A stretch of DNA of 64,000 bases from Eubacteriaceae bacterium (GCA_902362805.1 CABIXY010000011.1:1-64000), one strand, 5' to 3'; shown: positions 43,750 to 52,532, counted from the first letter of the stretch. Made by a program: numbers and translations. The notes: generated from the sequence alone by a model not told the origin.

Positions 43750-44112
43750 TTATTTACCTCCTTTGAACATTGCAGTTACTTCATCCCAGCATTCGCCTTT
43801 TGCCAGTAATTCACTTGCTTCTCTGATGGAGATGTTCTTCTCTTTTGATAATTTGTATACAACATGGCCAGTTCCGTGACCCATAAGTCCTCTGTCCATG
43901 CATCCTTCTACGATCTTCTGTGTATCTAATGAGGATACGCCCATTCTCAGCAATACTGCTCTTTCTACGGAAGGAGTAGTGTTCTTTCTTCCGAGGTCAA
44001 GAAGAGGTTCAACAACCTGTTCTGTCAGTTCCCAGAATCTGTTGTAAAGTTCTTCGTCAGAAAGATTAGCAATATGCTTTCTTCTTTCTTGGAAATCGTC
44101 TGCTCTTTTCAT
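43750..44112 (-). CDS. oraS: D-ornithine 4,5-aminomutase, small subunit
   Basis: This 120-residue helical protein (MKRADDFQERRKHIANLSDE onward, with GVSSLDTQKIVEGCMDRGL and GHGTGHVVYKL) is the OraS subunit that forms a heterodimer with OraE. It lies 17 bp after ortB and 2 bp before oraE. The size fits known OraS. Confidence 0.95.
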   Translation of the reverse strand: MKRADDFQERRKHIANLSDEELYNRFWELTEQVVEPLLDLGRKNTTPSVERAVLLRMGVSSLDTQKIVEGCMDRGLMGHGTGHVVYKLSKEKNISIREASELLAKGECWDEVTAMFKGGK

Positions 44113-44129
44113 TCTTTTTCTCCTTTATA

Positions 44130-45536
44130 CTAAAGTCCTAAAGTTTTCTTTACGAAATCTGCATTTGTTTTTGTTTCTTCAGCTAAGAATTGGATGTCGG
44201 AATCACTTGGATTTGTGATGCCGGCTCTCTTACAAGCCTTGTTGATCAGAGATCTTCTGAAACGATCGATATCAGCATCTTCGCACTTGATAAAGCTTGG
44301 ATCCTTAGGGAATACGATGTTTTCTCCTGGTTTGTCTTCCTTCTGTGGATCGCCGAATTTGAATTCAATTCCGTTTTCTCTTGCGAAGGAAAGCTGTGGC
44401 TGGATGTGTTTGCCAGCGCCTGTGTATTCAGTTTCACTGATTACGAGAACTGCATCTTCTGGTAGTTCCTGAGCCAGTGAGAATGCCGCTGCAAGAGCAG
44501 TATTTCCTGCAGGTCCTCTTTCGATGCCTTCCAGGTTTGCCAGCGCTTCTGTCATGTACATAACTTCACCCTGTTTTACTGTAACATAACGATCCATGTA
44601 ACGAAGCGGTCTAGCTGCGGAACGAGGAACGTCTGAGTGGTCAGGATCTGTTGCATAAGGTACGCCGAATCCAGTGTGTCCTGTTGTGCATGACTTCTTG
44701 TTGAACTGTTCGTCAGAAGCCATATGTAATCCAGTCAAGTCGATGGAAGCGGAAACCATCTGTGTATCAACACAGCCAGCCTTCAGCAATCCACGAGCTG
44801 TACCAGTCATCATACCGCCGCCGGCATTTGTGCAGACGACCATATCCGGGTCTTTGCCAACGATTTCGCGGCACTGCATTGCGATTTCATATCCCAGTGT
44901 TTCTACACCTGCGATACCAAATGGTGAGTAAAGGGAAGCGTTGAAGTATCCTGTGTCTTCCAAAACAGAAAGGAAGGAATAGAATAATTCAGGTCCTACA
45001 GTCAGCTGCAGGACTTCTGCGCCGTAAGCTTCACACTTTCTTGCTTTTTCAACGATTTCCGGCTGTCCAACTCCGTGAGAGTCGTAGCATTCCTGTACGA
45101 TGATGCATTCCAATCCCTGCATTGCTGCCTGGGATGCAACTGCTGCACCATAGTTACCGGAAGTTGCAGCCATAACGCCTTTGTATCCTAACTTCTTCGC
45201 ATGAGCAACTGCGCAGGCAGCTCTTCTTGCTTTAAAGCTTCCGGAAGCATTTGCAGCTTCATCCTTTGCAAAAATTCTTGCACCATATCCCGGCTTTGCA
45301 TACTTTCTGGAAAGTGCGGATAAGTTCCTCAGCTCGATCAGTGGCGTATTGCCAACTGCTGTTCTTGACTGAATCTTTGCGACTTCTTCCAAAGTGTAGC
45401 CAGTAGATTTCATCAGTGCTTCATAGTCGAATGCAATGGTGCCAGACTCAAACTCGTTGTAGTCCAGTCCCAGTGCCTTTTTCATAATATCATTTGATCT
45501 CGCCATTACGGAATCGTAATCTTTTGCTAATGCCAT
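44130..45536 (-). CDS. ortB: 2-amino-4-ketopentanoate thiolase, beta subunit
   Basis: The 468-residue protein is a fold-type II PLP enzyme. K102 in ASGSFKARRA binds PLP, and TSGNYGAAVA and NAGGGMMTG bind the phosphate and substrate. This is OrtB, which with OrtA cleaves 2-amino-4-oxopentanoate with CoA to alanine and acetyl-CoA. Its ATG overlaps the ortA stop by one base (TAATG), so translation is coupled. The resemblance to threonine-synthase-like enzymes is resolved by context. Confidence 0.95.
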   Translation of the reverse strand: MALAKDYDSVMARSNDIMKKALGLDYNEFESGTIAFDYEALMKSTGYTLEEVAKIQSRTAVGNTPLIELRNLSALSRKYAKPGYGARIFAKDEAANASGSFKARRAACAVAHAKKLGYKGVMAATSGNYGAAVASQAAMQGLECIIVQECYDSHGVGQPEIVEKARKCEAYGAEVLQLTVGPELFYSFLSVLEDTGYFNASLYSPFGIAGVETLGYEIAMQCREIVGKDPDMVVCTNAGGGMMTGTARGLLKAGCVDTQMVSASIDLTGLHMASDEQFNKKSCTTGHTGFGVPYATDPDHSDVPRSAARPLRYMDRYVTVKQGEVMYMTEALANLEGIERGPAGNTALAAAFSLAQELPEDAVLVISETEYTGAGKHIQPQLSFARENGIEFKFGDPQKEDKPGENIVFPKDPSFIKCEDADIDRFRRSLINKACKRAGITNPSDSDIQFLAEETKTNADFVKKTLGL

Positions 45537-45835
45537 TATTTGTCACCTCCAAACATAATCTCTCTCAGCTGCTTGTCGATCTCGATGATCTCAGGGACAA
45601 ATTTGCCGTAGCTATGAGTATAGTAAGGGCCAACTTCAATCAGAGTTCCTTTTTCTGTACGGTTCGCTGCTGTTACTACAGTTACTTCATCTCCGATTTC
45701 TGCATCTTCCTGCAGAGTGCCTTTGGTCCACATTTCTAAGTCACATTTCTGTGTATCTTCAGGGATTTTAGCAGTTCTTTCTGCAGCCTTTAAAACTACA
45801 GAATGAATGCGCACCCAATCGCCTTTTTTTGCCAT
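45536..45835 (-). CDS. ortA: 2-amino-4-ketopentanoate thiolase, alpha subunit
   Basis: This 99-residue beta-rich protein begins MAKKGDWVRIHSVVL, contains ELMWTKGTL-like (EMWTKGTLQ) and ends GKFVPEII...MFGGDK. It is OrtA, the small partner of OrtB. GGAGG lies 5 bases before the Met at 45835; an alternative TTG four codons upstream overlaps that site and is rejected. Confidence 0.94.
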   Translation of the reverse strand: MAKKGDWVRIHSVVLKAAERTAKIPEDTQKCDLEMWTKGTLQEDAEIGDEVTVVTAANRTEKGTLIEVGPYYTHSYGKFVPEIIEIDKQLREIMFGGDK

Positions 45836-45872
45836 TTCTACCTCCAAATTTTTTGTTACTTGACGCAGATTG

Positions 45873-45908
45873 TCAGGGCACCCCCAGCCGAAACTAAGCG
45901 TGCCCTGA
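45873..45908 (-). other. Intercistronic hairpin between ord and ortA
   Basis: TCAGGGCAC and GTGCCCTGA form a 9-bp perfect stem with an 18-base loop. No T run follows, so it is more likely an mRNA processing or stabilising structure than a terminator. It could set different amounts of Ord and of the thiolase and mutase subunits. Confidence 0.7.
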
Positions 45909-45926
45909 TATCTTTCTATTTGTTAA

Positions 45927-46985
45927 TTATTTTACGATCTTCTTGTCTGGGCAGATTCTGTCTCTTACGTCACCCATTAAAGCTCTTGGAATAGGAAGAG
46001 TGATCATAGTGTGAAGTCCTGGTTCTGCATTGATAACCTGCGGAATCATGTTTGCACACATTGCGATTGTTCCTAAGCCGCCTTCAACTTCTGGGCTGTT
46101 AACCATGTTAACTGCTGGAGTACCTTCGATGATTACATAGTCACCAGTCTGAACGCCAACCTGTTCAGGTTCGATCTGCTGTGGATGCTCCATGCGGATT
46201 TCCATGCCGTTGCAAAGCTTAGCATCTGCTGTCATGGATACGCCTGCGCATGATCCTGCTGCAGCAAATCCATAAGGAGATTTTCTGTCAACATCAGTAG
46301 TAATCGGATTCATGTCCTGTGCGAAGTCTTCAACGCAAAGGCCAAGCCCTTCAGCCATCATTCCTACGGATTCAGCGAATCCTACGTGTCCAGCCATAGT
46401 TCCGTCTGCTTTTCTCTTCATGAATTCTTCAGGACTGATGCCGATTCCCTGTTCTTCCATTACAGCTGGTCCGAACGGTGACAGTGAGTTAACTCTCTTG
46501 GAAAGGATGTGTTTTACGTCTGTCATGCATCCTGTCATAACTAATACTAACAGGTCCATGATGTGTCCTGGGTTGATACCAGTTCCGAGACAAGATACGC
46601 CGTTAGCTTTTGCAATCTTATCTAATTCTTCTGCCAGATCTGGGTTCTGTGCAGCAGGGTATGCCATCTCTTCAGCGGAAGTGATAACGTTGATTCCCTG
46701 TTCCATGATGAACTTCAGTCTAGGGAAAGCATTCTTTGTGAAAGAGTCTGTGCAGAGGATAACGATATCAGCAGCACCTGGTTTAATTACGTCTTCAGCA
46801 GCCTGAATCAGAACGTCTTCTCTGTCGCCTTTTTCAGTCTTTATGTAGTCAAACATGGAAGTACCGATTTTCTTGCCTCTTCCAGCAACGCCGACAATGT
46901 CAACACCTTTCTTAGTCAGAAGCATGTCTGCAACTCCGCCGCCCATTGCGCCAAGTCCCCAAATAATTACTTTTACATTTTCCAT
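45927..46985 (-). CDS. ord: 2,4-diaminopentanoate dehydrogenase
   Basis: The 352-residue oxidoreductase begins with a Rossmann motif (VIIWGLGAMGGGVADML, glycines near residues 10-17). It continues with DIVILCTDSFTKNAF, NGVSCLGTGINPGHIMDLLV and NPITTDVDRKSPYGFAAAG, as in Ord of ornithine-fermenting clostridia. It oxidatively deaminates 2,4-diaminopentanoate with NAD(P)+. It is the first gene of the ord-ortAB-oraSE unit and has a sigma-54 promoter about 90 bp upstream. Confidence 0.95.
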   Translation of the reverse strand: MENVKVIIWGLGAMGGGVADMLLTKKGVDIVGVAGRGKKIGTSMFDYIKTEKGDREDVLIQAAEDVIKPGAADIVILCTDSFTKNAFPRLKFIMEQGINVITSAEEMAYPAAQNPDLAEELDKIAKANGVSCLGTGINPGHIMDLLVLVMTGCMTDVKHILSKRVNSLSPFGPAVMEEQGIGISPEEFMKRKADGTMAGHVGFAESVGMMAEGLGLCVEDFAQDMNPITTDVDRKSPYGFAAAGSCAGVSMTADAKLCNGMEIRMEHPQQIEPEQVGVQTGDYVIIEGTPAVNMVNSPEVEGGLGTIAMCANMIPQVINAEPGLHTMITLPIPRALMGDVRDRICPDKKIVK

Positions 46986-47074
46986 AAGTTTTCTCTCCTT
47001 TTTACATAAAAATTAATAAACATTAACCATTAGTTTTAAATTTTGCGTGGCTTGCACGCGATGCTTATATATAA

Positions 47075-47090
47075 AGCAACTTCTGTGCCA
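47075..47090 (-). promoter_or_regulatory. Sigma-54 promoter of the ord operon
   Basis: On the minus strand TGGCAC-AGAAG-TTGCT matches the -24/-12 consensus at all key positions. The leader is about 80 nt. The divergently placed control site lies about 70-115 bp further upstream. Confidence 0.92.
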
Positions 47091-47158
47091 ACGCTTTTTG
47101 TGTATACAACATACTTTAATTGCCAGTTTTTAATAAAAACAAACAAATTTAAGTCCAT

Positions 47159-47189
47159 TTTTTGGTAAATATCACTAGATTACCAAAAA
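47159..47189. promoter_or_regulatory. Enhancer palindrome for the ord promoter
   Basis: TTTTTGGTAA and TTACCAAAAA form a 10-bp perfect inverted repeat with an 11-base centre. It lies between the ord promoter and the end of the adjacent sigma-54 activator gene and is the likely binding site of that activator. Confidence 0.8.
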
Positions 47190-47275
47190 GTAATCACATA
47201 GATTTTAGGAACACTGTAACCATCAAAAATTAAGTGCAAATTTTCGGGCACTTTCAATGCAAATATGTTTGCATT

Positions 47276-48667
47276 TTACCCTTTTATTCCGTACTTTTTC
47301 AGCTTATGCTGCAGGGTCTGCCGCTTGATCTTTAAAACTTCAGCAGTTTTCGAGATGTTTCCTCCCTCTGTAATCATAACCTCGCGGATGATTTCTTCCT
47401 CTAAATTGGCCAGATATTGATCGAGAGGCCCCTTTCTATCCCATTTTTCAACATCTGCTCCGATGGCTTTCACCTGCATCGGCATCTGCAGGAGCTTCTC
47501 CGTCAGCACATGCTCCGTATCTGCCATAGCGACAGACTGCATGATGACATTCTCCAGTTCCCTGACGTTGCCAGGATAATCATATTCGCAGAGCCTGTCC
47601 ATGGCACCTTCTGACACCATCCATACTTCTTTCTCAAAGCGTTCATTGTGTTTTGCCAGAAGCTTTTCCGTCAAATGAGGGATATCATCCAACCTGTTGC
47701 GCAGTGGCGGAATTGCAATGCTCACAACATTTAAACGATAGTAAAGATCCTTTCTCAGCTTCCCTTCTTCAATCAACTTCTCTGGGAATTCGTTGACTGT
47801 AGCAATGATTCGCACATCAATGGGGATATCAGTTGTTCCGCCCACGCGCCGGATATAATCCTCCTGCAGCACGCGGAGCAGCTTGCTCTGCAGCTCATAC
47901 GGCATCGCGCTGATCTCGTCTAACAGCAGCGTGCCTCCGTTGGCCTGTTCAAACAATCCTGCTCGGTCAACCGCTCCAGTGAACCCACCCTTCGAGGTCC
48001 CGAACAAAATTCCCTCCAGCAGAGATTCTGGCAGAGCTGCGCAGTTCTGCGCCAGAAACGGTTTGTTCTTCCTGCGGCTGGCGTAGTGAATGCTCTGTGC
48101 AAAGAGTTCCTTTCCCGTTCCTGTTTCTCCGTAAATGAAAACCGATGCATTGTTGTCTGCGGCTCGTTTTGCCCGTTCAAGAACGGAAACAAACTGCGGG
48201 TTATTTCCTATTATATTATCGAAAGTATATTGCCTGATCTTCGGCTTTACCTCATGAGGTTCTATCTTTTTCTCCTGCAACTTCAAAATCGTATCGCTCA
48301 TAGAACGGATGTTGGTGATGTCCTTGGCCACCTCTACTGCTGCAATGGTTCTGCCATTCTCAATGACTGGCACCGTGCTGTTAATCGTGGTAATTTCCTT
48401 GCCGTACAGGTTCTTATAGGTCTGCTGCTTGTTCTTCGTGGCTACGTTCTTCTTCAGTGCCTGGTACAGGGTACTCTCGTTCAGCCTGACCCCTGGAAAC
48501 GCCTTATGAAACTCTTTCCCCATGACGTCTTCCATATTGATCTGCTCCATATCTGCCATAGCTCGATTATAAAACAGACCGATTCCATCCTGGTCTACTA
48601 CATATACACCTGCGTCGATTAATTTGATTAATTCTTCGATAATTTTCTTATATCCTTCTGCGTTCAA
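47276..48667 (-). CDS. Sigma-54-dependent activator of the ornithine operon
   Basis: The 463-residue protein has an N-terminal PAS domain (DAGVYVVDQDGIGLFYN to about residue 115), an AAA+ domain with GETGTGKE, and a C-terminal Fis-type helix-turn-helix (KTAEVLKIKRQTLQHKL). The sigma-54 loop reads GGFTGA instead of GAFTGA. The overall plan is RocR-like. It stands directly upstream of ord, facing the same way, and is its likely activator. Translation begins with TTG: GGGAGGT lies about 9 bases upstream and no ATG fits. A structured repeat element precedes the ribosome-binding site. Confidence 0.9.
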   Translation of the reverse strand: MNAEGYKKIIEELIKLIDAGVYVVDQDGIGLFYNRAMADMEQINMEDVMGKEFHKAFPGVRLNESTLYQALKKNVATKNKQQTYKNLYGKEITTINSTVPVIENGRTIAAVEVAKDITNIRSMSDTILKLQEKKIEPHEVKPKIRQYTFDNIIGNNPQFVSVLERAKRAADNNASVFIYGETGTGKELFAQSIHYASRRKNKPFLAQNCAALPESLLEGILFGTSKGGFTGAVDRAGLFEQANGGTLLLDEISAMPYELQSKLLRVLQEDYIRRVGGTTDIPIDVRIIATVNEFPEKLIEEGKLRKDLYYRLNVVSIAIPPLRNRLDDIPHLTEKLLAKHNERFEKEVWMVSEGAMDRLCEYDYPGNVRELENVIMQSVAMADTEHVLTEKLLQMPMQVKAIGADVEKWDRKGPLDQYLANLEEEIIREVMITEGGNISKTAEVLKIKRQTLQHKLKKYGIKG

Positions 48668-48681
48668 TAGCTTGTACCTCC

Positions 48682-48790
48682 CAAACGCTATGCGTATAAT
48701 GGTTCTGCCCCTAATCTTTGATTTGGTTAGGCAGACCTTATGCTTTAACGCCCTGCAGACGTAGTGCGCAGCTAGGCGTTAGTCGTATGT
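48682..48790 (-). repeat. Single copy of the two-hairpin repeat upstream of the sigma-54 regulator
   Basis: The element has the same architecture as the 4.3-kb array but different stems. Hairpin one pairs GGTTCTGCC with GGCAGACC and CCTAA with TTAGG. Hairpin two pairs AACGCC with GGCGTT and CTGC with GCAG. Conserved CTTATGCTTTA and TTAGTCGTAT flank the second stem, and CGTATAATGG sits at the downstream edge as in the array. A leftover AACGCTATG at 48684 looks like the end of a lost neighbouring copy. It has the same orientation relative to the downstream gene as the OPT array. Confidence 0.8.
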
Positions 48791-48914
48791 CAAATACTAT
48801 TTTACACTATTTTGGAAGCATATGCAAATTATTTTGCATCTACATTTTTATTGAAAAACTGACAAATTTATTGTATATTGGTATTTGACTATTTGTTGTA
48901 AATGGAGGAATACT

Positions 48915-49241
48915 ATGAGAATAAGAAAAGATCAAGAATTATTCGAAGAAAAAGACATAGAATTGATTGCAAGAGTTTCTGATGCGCTGGCCCATCCTGT
49001 CCGCTTGAAACTTTTCAGATATATTATGCAGTGTAATAAGTCAATGGAGACAGTATGCAACAAAGATCTTGTGGCAAACTTTGATTACGCCCAGGCAACG
49101 ATTTCACAGCACGTCAAAAAACTTGTCGACGCCGGTCTGATCGAGGTAAAAAAGCAAGACAAATTTTCTTATTATTATGCAAATTTAGGAGTTTTGATGC
49201 AATATATTGACATTACAAAAAAATATTCTATAATAGGGTGA
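48915..49241 (+). CDS. ArsR-family winged-helix regulator
   Basis: This 108-residue protein has the ArsR fold: ALAHPVRLKLFRYIMQ, then the recognition helix QATISQHVKKLVDAGLIEV, and a beta wing. The cysteines of classical metal sensors are not in the usual place, so the signal is unknown. GGAGG precedes the Met at 48915. It lies 34 bp upstream of the potassium-uptake genes on the same strand and may control them. Confidence 0.87.
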   Translation: MRIRKDQELFEEKDIELIARVSDALAHPVRLKLFRYIMQCNKSMETVCNKDLVANFDYAQATISQHVKKLVDAGLIEVKKQDKFSYYYANLGVLMQYIDITKKYSIIG

Positions 49242-49275
49242 ATACAACAATTTATAGAGAAATTCGGAGGTACTT

Positions 49276-50616
49276 ATGTCAAGACACATAAGATTATTTC
49301 CGGTTCAAATTCTGGCAATCGGTTTCGGCCTGCTTATCTTAATGGGAAGTATTATGCTCTCCTCCCCTCTCTGTAATAAGAGCGGCGAAAGTATTCCCTT
49401 TATCAACGGCTTGTTTACATCGACGTCGGCCACATGTGTAACCGGACTGGCAGTTTATGACACGTATACGCAATTTAACTTTTTAGGACAATTCATCATC
49501 ATACTGCTCATACAAATCGGCGGCCTTGGATTCATGGGTATGGCCATGACCTTCTCCTTCTTAATTGGAAGCAAGATCACCATATTCCAGCGTTCTCTTC
49601 TGATGGAATCCATAGGCACACTCCATATTGGAGGCGTAGTAAAAACTATAAGGAGAATGCTCTTCGGTACTTTATTCTTTGAAGGACTGGGAGCATTAAT
49701 TATTTCCTTTAAATTTATTCCCCAGGTTGGATTTTGGCAGGGACTTTGGTACGGCGTCTTTCATTCCGTATCTTCCTTCTGTAACGCGGGCTTTGATCTA
49801 CTGGGAAGATTTGACCCCGGAAGTTCCCTGACACAGTTTTCTGACGACCCCGTCCTGCTCATTACGGTCATGACGCTGATTGTCACCGGAGGTATCGGGT
49901 TTATCGTCTGGGGAGACATCGTGGATCACAAATTTCACTTCAGGAAATATGCGCTTCACTCCAAAATCATGTTGTTCTTTACATTTTTCATGATCTTGTT
50001 CGGAGCACTGGCTTTCTACTTTGTAGAGGGGTCCAATTCTTTCGGGGAAATGCCCACTGCAGAAAAGGTTCTCAATTCTTTCTTTGCATCTGTTTCGCCG
50101 AGAACTGCTGGCTTCGCTTCCGTGGATTATGCAGATATGTCAACTGCAGGCAGGTTTTTAACGATGTTTCTGATGTTTGTCGGCGCTGGCCCCGGTTCGA
50201 CTGGCGGCGGTATCAAGCTGACTACCTTCGCGACTTTGCTTCTTTCCATGTACTCTTATGCAAAGCACTATCAGGATCTGAGTATTTTCAGACGCAGGCT
50301 GCCCGCAGAGGCCCAAAGAAAGGCGTTTTCGAGCATCGCTTCCTACGTTATGGCAGTCCTGTTGTGTACTTTTTGCCTATTAGTCGCAAATCCGTCGTTT
50401 ACAGCTGAAAGCTGTCTCTTTGAATCTCTGTCCGCCATGGGAACGGTCGGACTGACTATGGGAATTACGCCCGCGCTAGGCACATTCTCAAAGCTGTGCC
50501 TCATCATTTTAATGTATTGCGGCAGACTGGGCAGTATCGCAGTCGCTATGGCGATCGCCAGAAGAAAGATTATACCGAAGATTAGTTATCCAGAAGAAAA
50601 GATCACAATCGGTTAA
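49276..50616 (+). CDS. ktrB: Ktr/Trk potassium transporter, membrane subunit
   Basis: The 446-residue protein has four repeated membrane-pore-membrane units of the TrkH/KtrB type. The selectivity segments are TSTSATCVTGLAVYD, SVSSFCNAGFDLLG, ASVSPRTAGFASVD and SLSAMGTVGLTMG, each with the filter glycine. It imports K+ with Na+ or H+. CGGAGGT precedes the ATG. The regulatory KtrA gene follows after 21 bp. The length (446) fits KtrB better than TrkH. Confidence 0.93.
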   Translation: MSRHIRLFPVQILAIGFGLLILMGSIMLSSPLCNKSGESIPFINGLFTSTSATCVTGLAVYDTYTQFNFLGQFIIILLIQIGGLGFMGMAMTFSFLIGSKITIFQRSLLMESIGTLHIGGVVKTIRRMLFGTLFFEGLGALIISFKFIPQVGFWQGLWYGVFHSVSSFCNAGFDLLGRFDPGSSLTQFSDDPVLLITVMTLIVTGGIGFIVWGDIVDHKFHFRKYALHSKIMLFFTFFMILFGALAFYFVEGSNSFGEMPTAEKVLNSFFASVSPRTAGFASVDYADMSTAGRFLTMFLMFVGAGPGSTGGGIKLTTFATLLLSMYSYAKHYQDLSIFRRRLPAEAQRKAFSSIASYVMAVLLCTFCLLVANPSFTAESCLFESLSAMGTVGLTMGITPALGTFSKLCLIILMYCGRLGSIAVAMAIARRKIIPKISYPEEKITIG

Positions 50617-50637
50617 TGATATAAAGGAGAAAATAAA

Positions 50638-51291
50638 ATGCGTTCTATACTAATTATCGGCCTTGGACGTTTCGGCCGCCATCTTGCAACAAGCCTGGCA
50701 GATCTGGGCAACGAACTGATGGTTATCGACAAAAACGAAGCGGTAGTAAACAAGATAGCGCCTTATGTGACTTCCGCCCAAATCGGAGACTGTACAGACG
50801 AGGTGGTGTTGAAAGATTTAGGTGTCGCCAACTTTGATCTCTGCTTTGTATGTATCAGTAATGACTTGGAGTCGTCTTTAGTCATCACCATGACTTTAAA
50901 GGAACTGGGTGCCCACAAGATTGTCACAAAGGTCAACCAGGACCTTCACGCCAAATTTCTGTTACAGAACGGTGCAGATGACGTCATTTATCCGGAGCGT
51001 GATATGGCCATCCGAACAGCTATGAAGTACAGCGCGCAGAACGCCTTTGACTATATCGAGCTGAGTAAGCATTACGGCATCTTTGAAATCGCAGCACCAA
51101 AGTCCTGGATCGGCCGCTCTCTGACCGAGATCAATGTAAGGAAAAAATATCAGGTCAACGTTATCGCATACAAGTGCCACGATCAAATTCTTCCTCTCGA
51201 CAAAGAGGAGTATTACTTTTCTGAGGATCAGCACTTGATTGTAGCGGGAGATAAAAAGAATTTCCACGAACTGATTGCGAAGAAATTATAA
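50638..51291 (+). CDS. ktrA: Ktr/Trk potassium uptake, NAD-binding subunit
   Basis: This 217-residue cytosolic protein has one RCK-N Rossmann domain (IIGLGRFGRHLATSL) and an RCK-C ligand domain (from about residue 140). As KtrA it forms an octameric ring that gates KtrB with ATP, ADP or c-di-AMP. A terminator follows 15 bp after the stop codon. Confidence 0.93.
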   Translation: MRSILIIGLGRFGRHLATSLADLGNELMVIDKNEAVVNKIAPYVTSAQIGDCTDEVVLKDLGVANFDLCFVCISNDLESSLVITMTLKELGAHKIVTKVNQDLHAKFLLQNGADDVIYPERDMAIRTAMKYSAQNAFDYIELSKHYGIFEIAAPKSWIGRSLTEINVRKKYQVNVIAYKCHDQILPLDKEEYYFSEDQHLIVAGDKKNFHELIAKKL

Positions 51292-51305
51292 AGAACGAAA
51301 AATGC

Positions 51306-51336
51306 AGAGAGGAGGCTTTTGCAGTCTCCTCTTTTA
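51306..51336 (+). terminator. Terminator of ktrBA
   Basis: AGAGGAG and CTCCTCT form a 7-bp stem with an 11-base loop, followed by TTTATT. Confidence 0.82.
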
Positions 51337-51441
51337 TTATAAATTTATATTATCATTTTATCATTTTTTATAATTTTACATTATCATATTGTTGTTTTAT
51401 AATGCACTTACGATCAAATTTAGAAAGGAACAAAACACAAT

Positions 51442-52467
51442 ATGAATTTACTGAGAAAGAACGGACCGGGTATTTTGCTTTGCCTGGCCATCGCCATACC
51501 CTCTTGGTTTCTAGGCGGTGTATTTCCCATTATCGGCGGCGCTGTCATCGCGATACTGGCCGGCATGATTGTCACCCTATTTTTTAGGGATAAGGCTTCC
51601 TACGAGCCAGGCATCAAAATCGTATCAAAAAAAGTTCTGCAATGGGCAGTTATCTTATTAGGCTTCGGCATGGATCTCAATATCGTCCTCCAAACAGGGA
51701 AGCAATCCCTGCCGATTATCATATGTACGATATCGGTTTCACTGCTCATCGCCTACATTCTTCACAAAGCGATGAAGATTCCCACGAAGACCTCGGCTTT
51801 AATCGGCGTCGGCTCTTCCATTTGCGGCGGATCTGCTATCGCAGCAACGGCTCCGGTCATTGAGGCAGACGAAGAAGAAGTCGCTCAAGCAATTTCTGTC
51901 ATCTTCTTTTTTAATGTCCTGGCAGCCCTGCTCTTCCCCGCTTTCGGGCAGCTGGTAGGCTTTGACACTGGCTCCGGCGAAGCCTTCGGTATCTTTGCAG
52001 GGACAGCTGTGAATGACACTTCCTCTGTCACTGCTACAGCGGCCACCTGGGACAGCATGTGGAACCTGGGATCAGCCACTTTGGATAAGGCTGTGACCGT
52101 GAAGCTGACCAGGACCTTAGCCATCATTCCCATCACCCTCCTGCTAGCGTTCCTGCGCACAAGAAATGAGGAAAGCGAAAAGAAGGTTGCGCTAAAACAG
52201 GTTTTTCCATTCTTCATCCTGTTTTTTATCGGCGCATCCATCATCACCACGACCGCCATCCACTTCGGACTTCCGGCCTCCTTCTTTGCGCCCATCAAAG
52301 AGCTGAGCAAGTTTTTCATCATCATGGCTATGGCAGCAATCGGACTGAACACCAACATCGTCAAGCTGGTTAAAAACGGCGGCAAGCCAATTGCCATGGG
52401 TGCATGCTGCTGGATTGGCATCACGGGTGTCAGCCTTATTTTGCAGAATTTCCTCGGCTTAGTATAG
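51442..52467 (+). CDS. YeiH-family putative anion (sulfate) exporter
   Basis: The 341-residue membrane protein has about ten helices and the YeiH motifs GVGSSICGGSAIAATAPVIEA and AGTAVNDTSSVTATAA. Members are called putative sulfate exporters, but evidence for the substrate is thin. It is a separate gene after the ktr terminator. It shares a bidirectional terminator with the convergent nitrilase gene. Confidence 0.88.
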   Translation: MNLLRKNGPGILLCLAIAIPSWFLGGVFPIIGGAVIAILAGMIVTLFFRDKASYEPGIKIVSKKVLQWAVILLGFGMDLNIVLQTGKQSLPIIICTISVSLLIAYILHKAMKIPTKTSALIGVGSSICGGSAIAATAPVIEADEEEVAQAISVIFFFNVLAALLFPAFGQLVGFDTGSGEAFGIFAGTAVNDTSSVTATAATWDSMWNLGSATLDKAVTVKLTRTLAIIPITLLLAFLRTRNEESEKKVALKQVFPFFILFFIGASIITTTAIHFGLPASFFAPIKELSKFFIIMAMAAIGLNTNIVKLVKNGGKPIAMGACCWIGITGVSLILQNFLGLV

Positions 52468-52480
52468 ACTGGTTCCATTA

Positions 52481-52523
52481 AAAAAGTGCAGGCCCGCTTT
52501 CACAAAAGTGTGGTCTGCACTTT
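52481..52523. terminator. Bidirectional terminator between yeiH-like and nitrilase genes
   Basis: AAAGTGCAG and CTGCACTTT form a 9-bp stem, and an inner CTTTCAC/GTGTGG stem continues it. A-rich and T-rich flanks allow termination of both convergent genes. Confidence 0.82.
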
Positions 52524-52532
52524 CACTTATAC

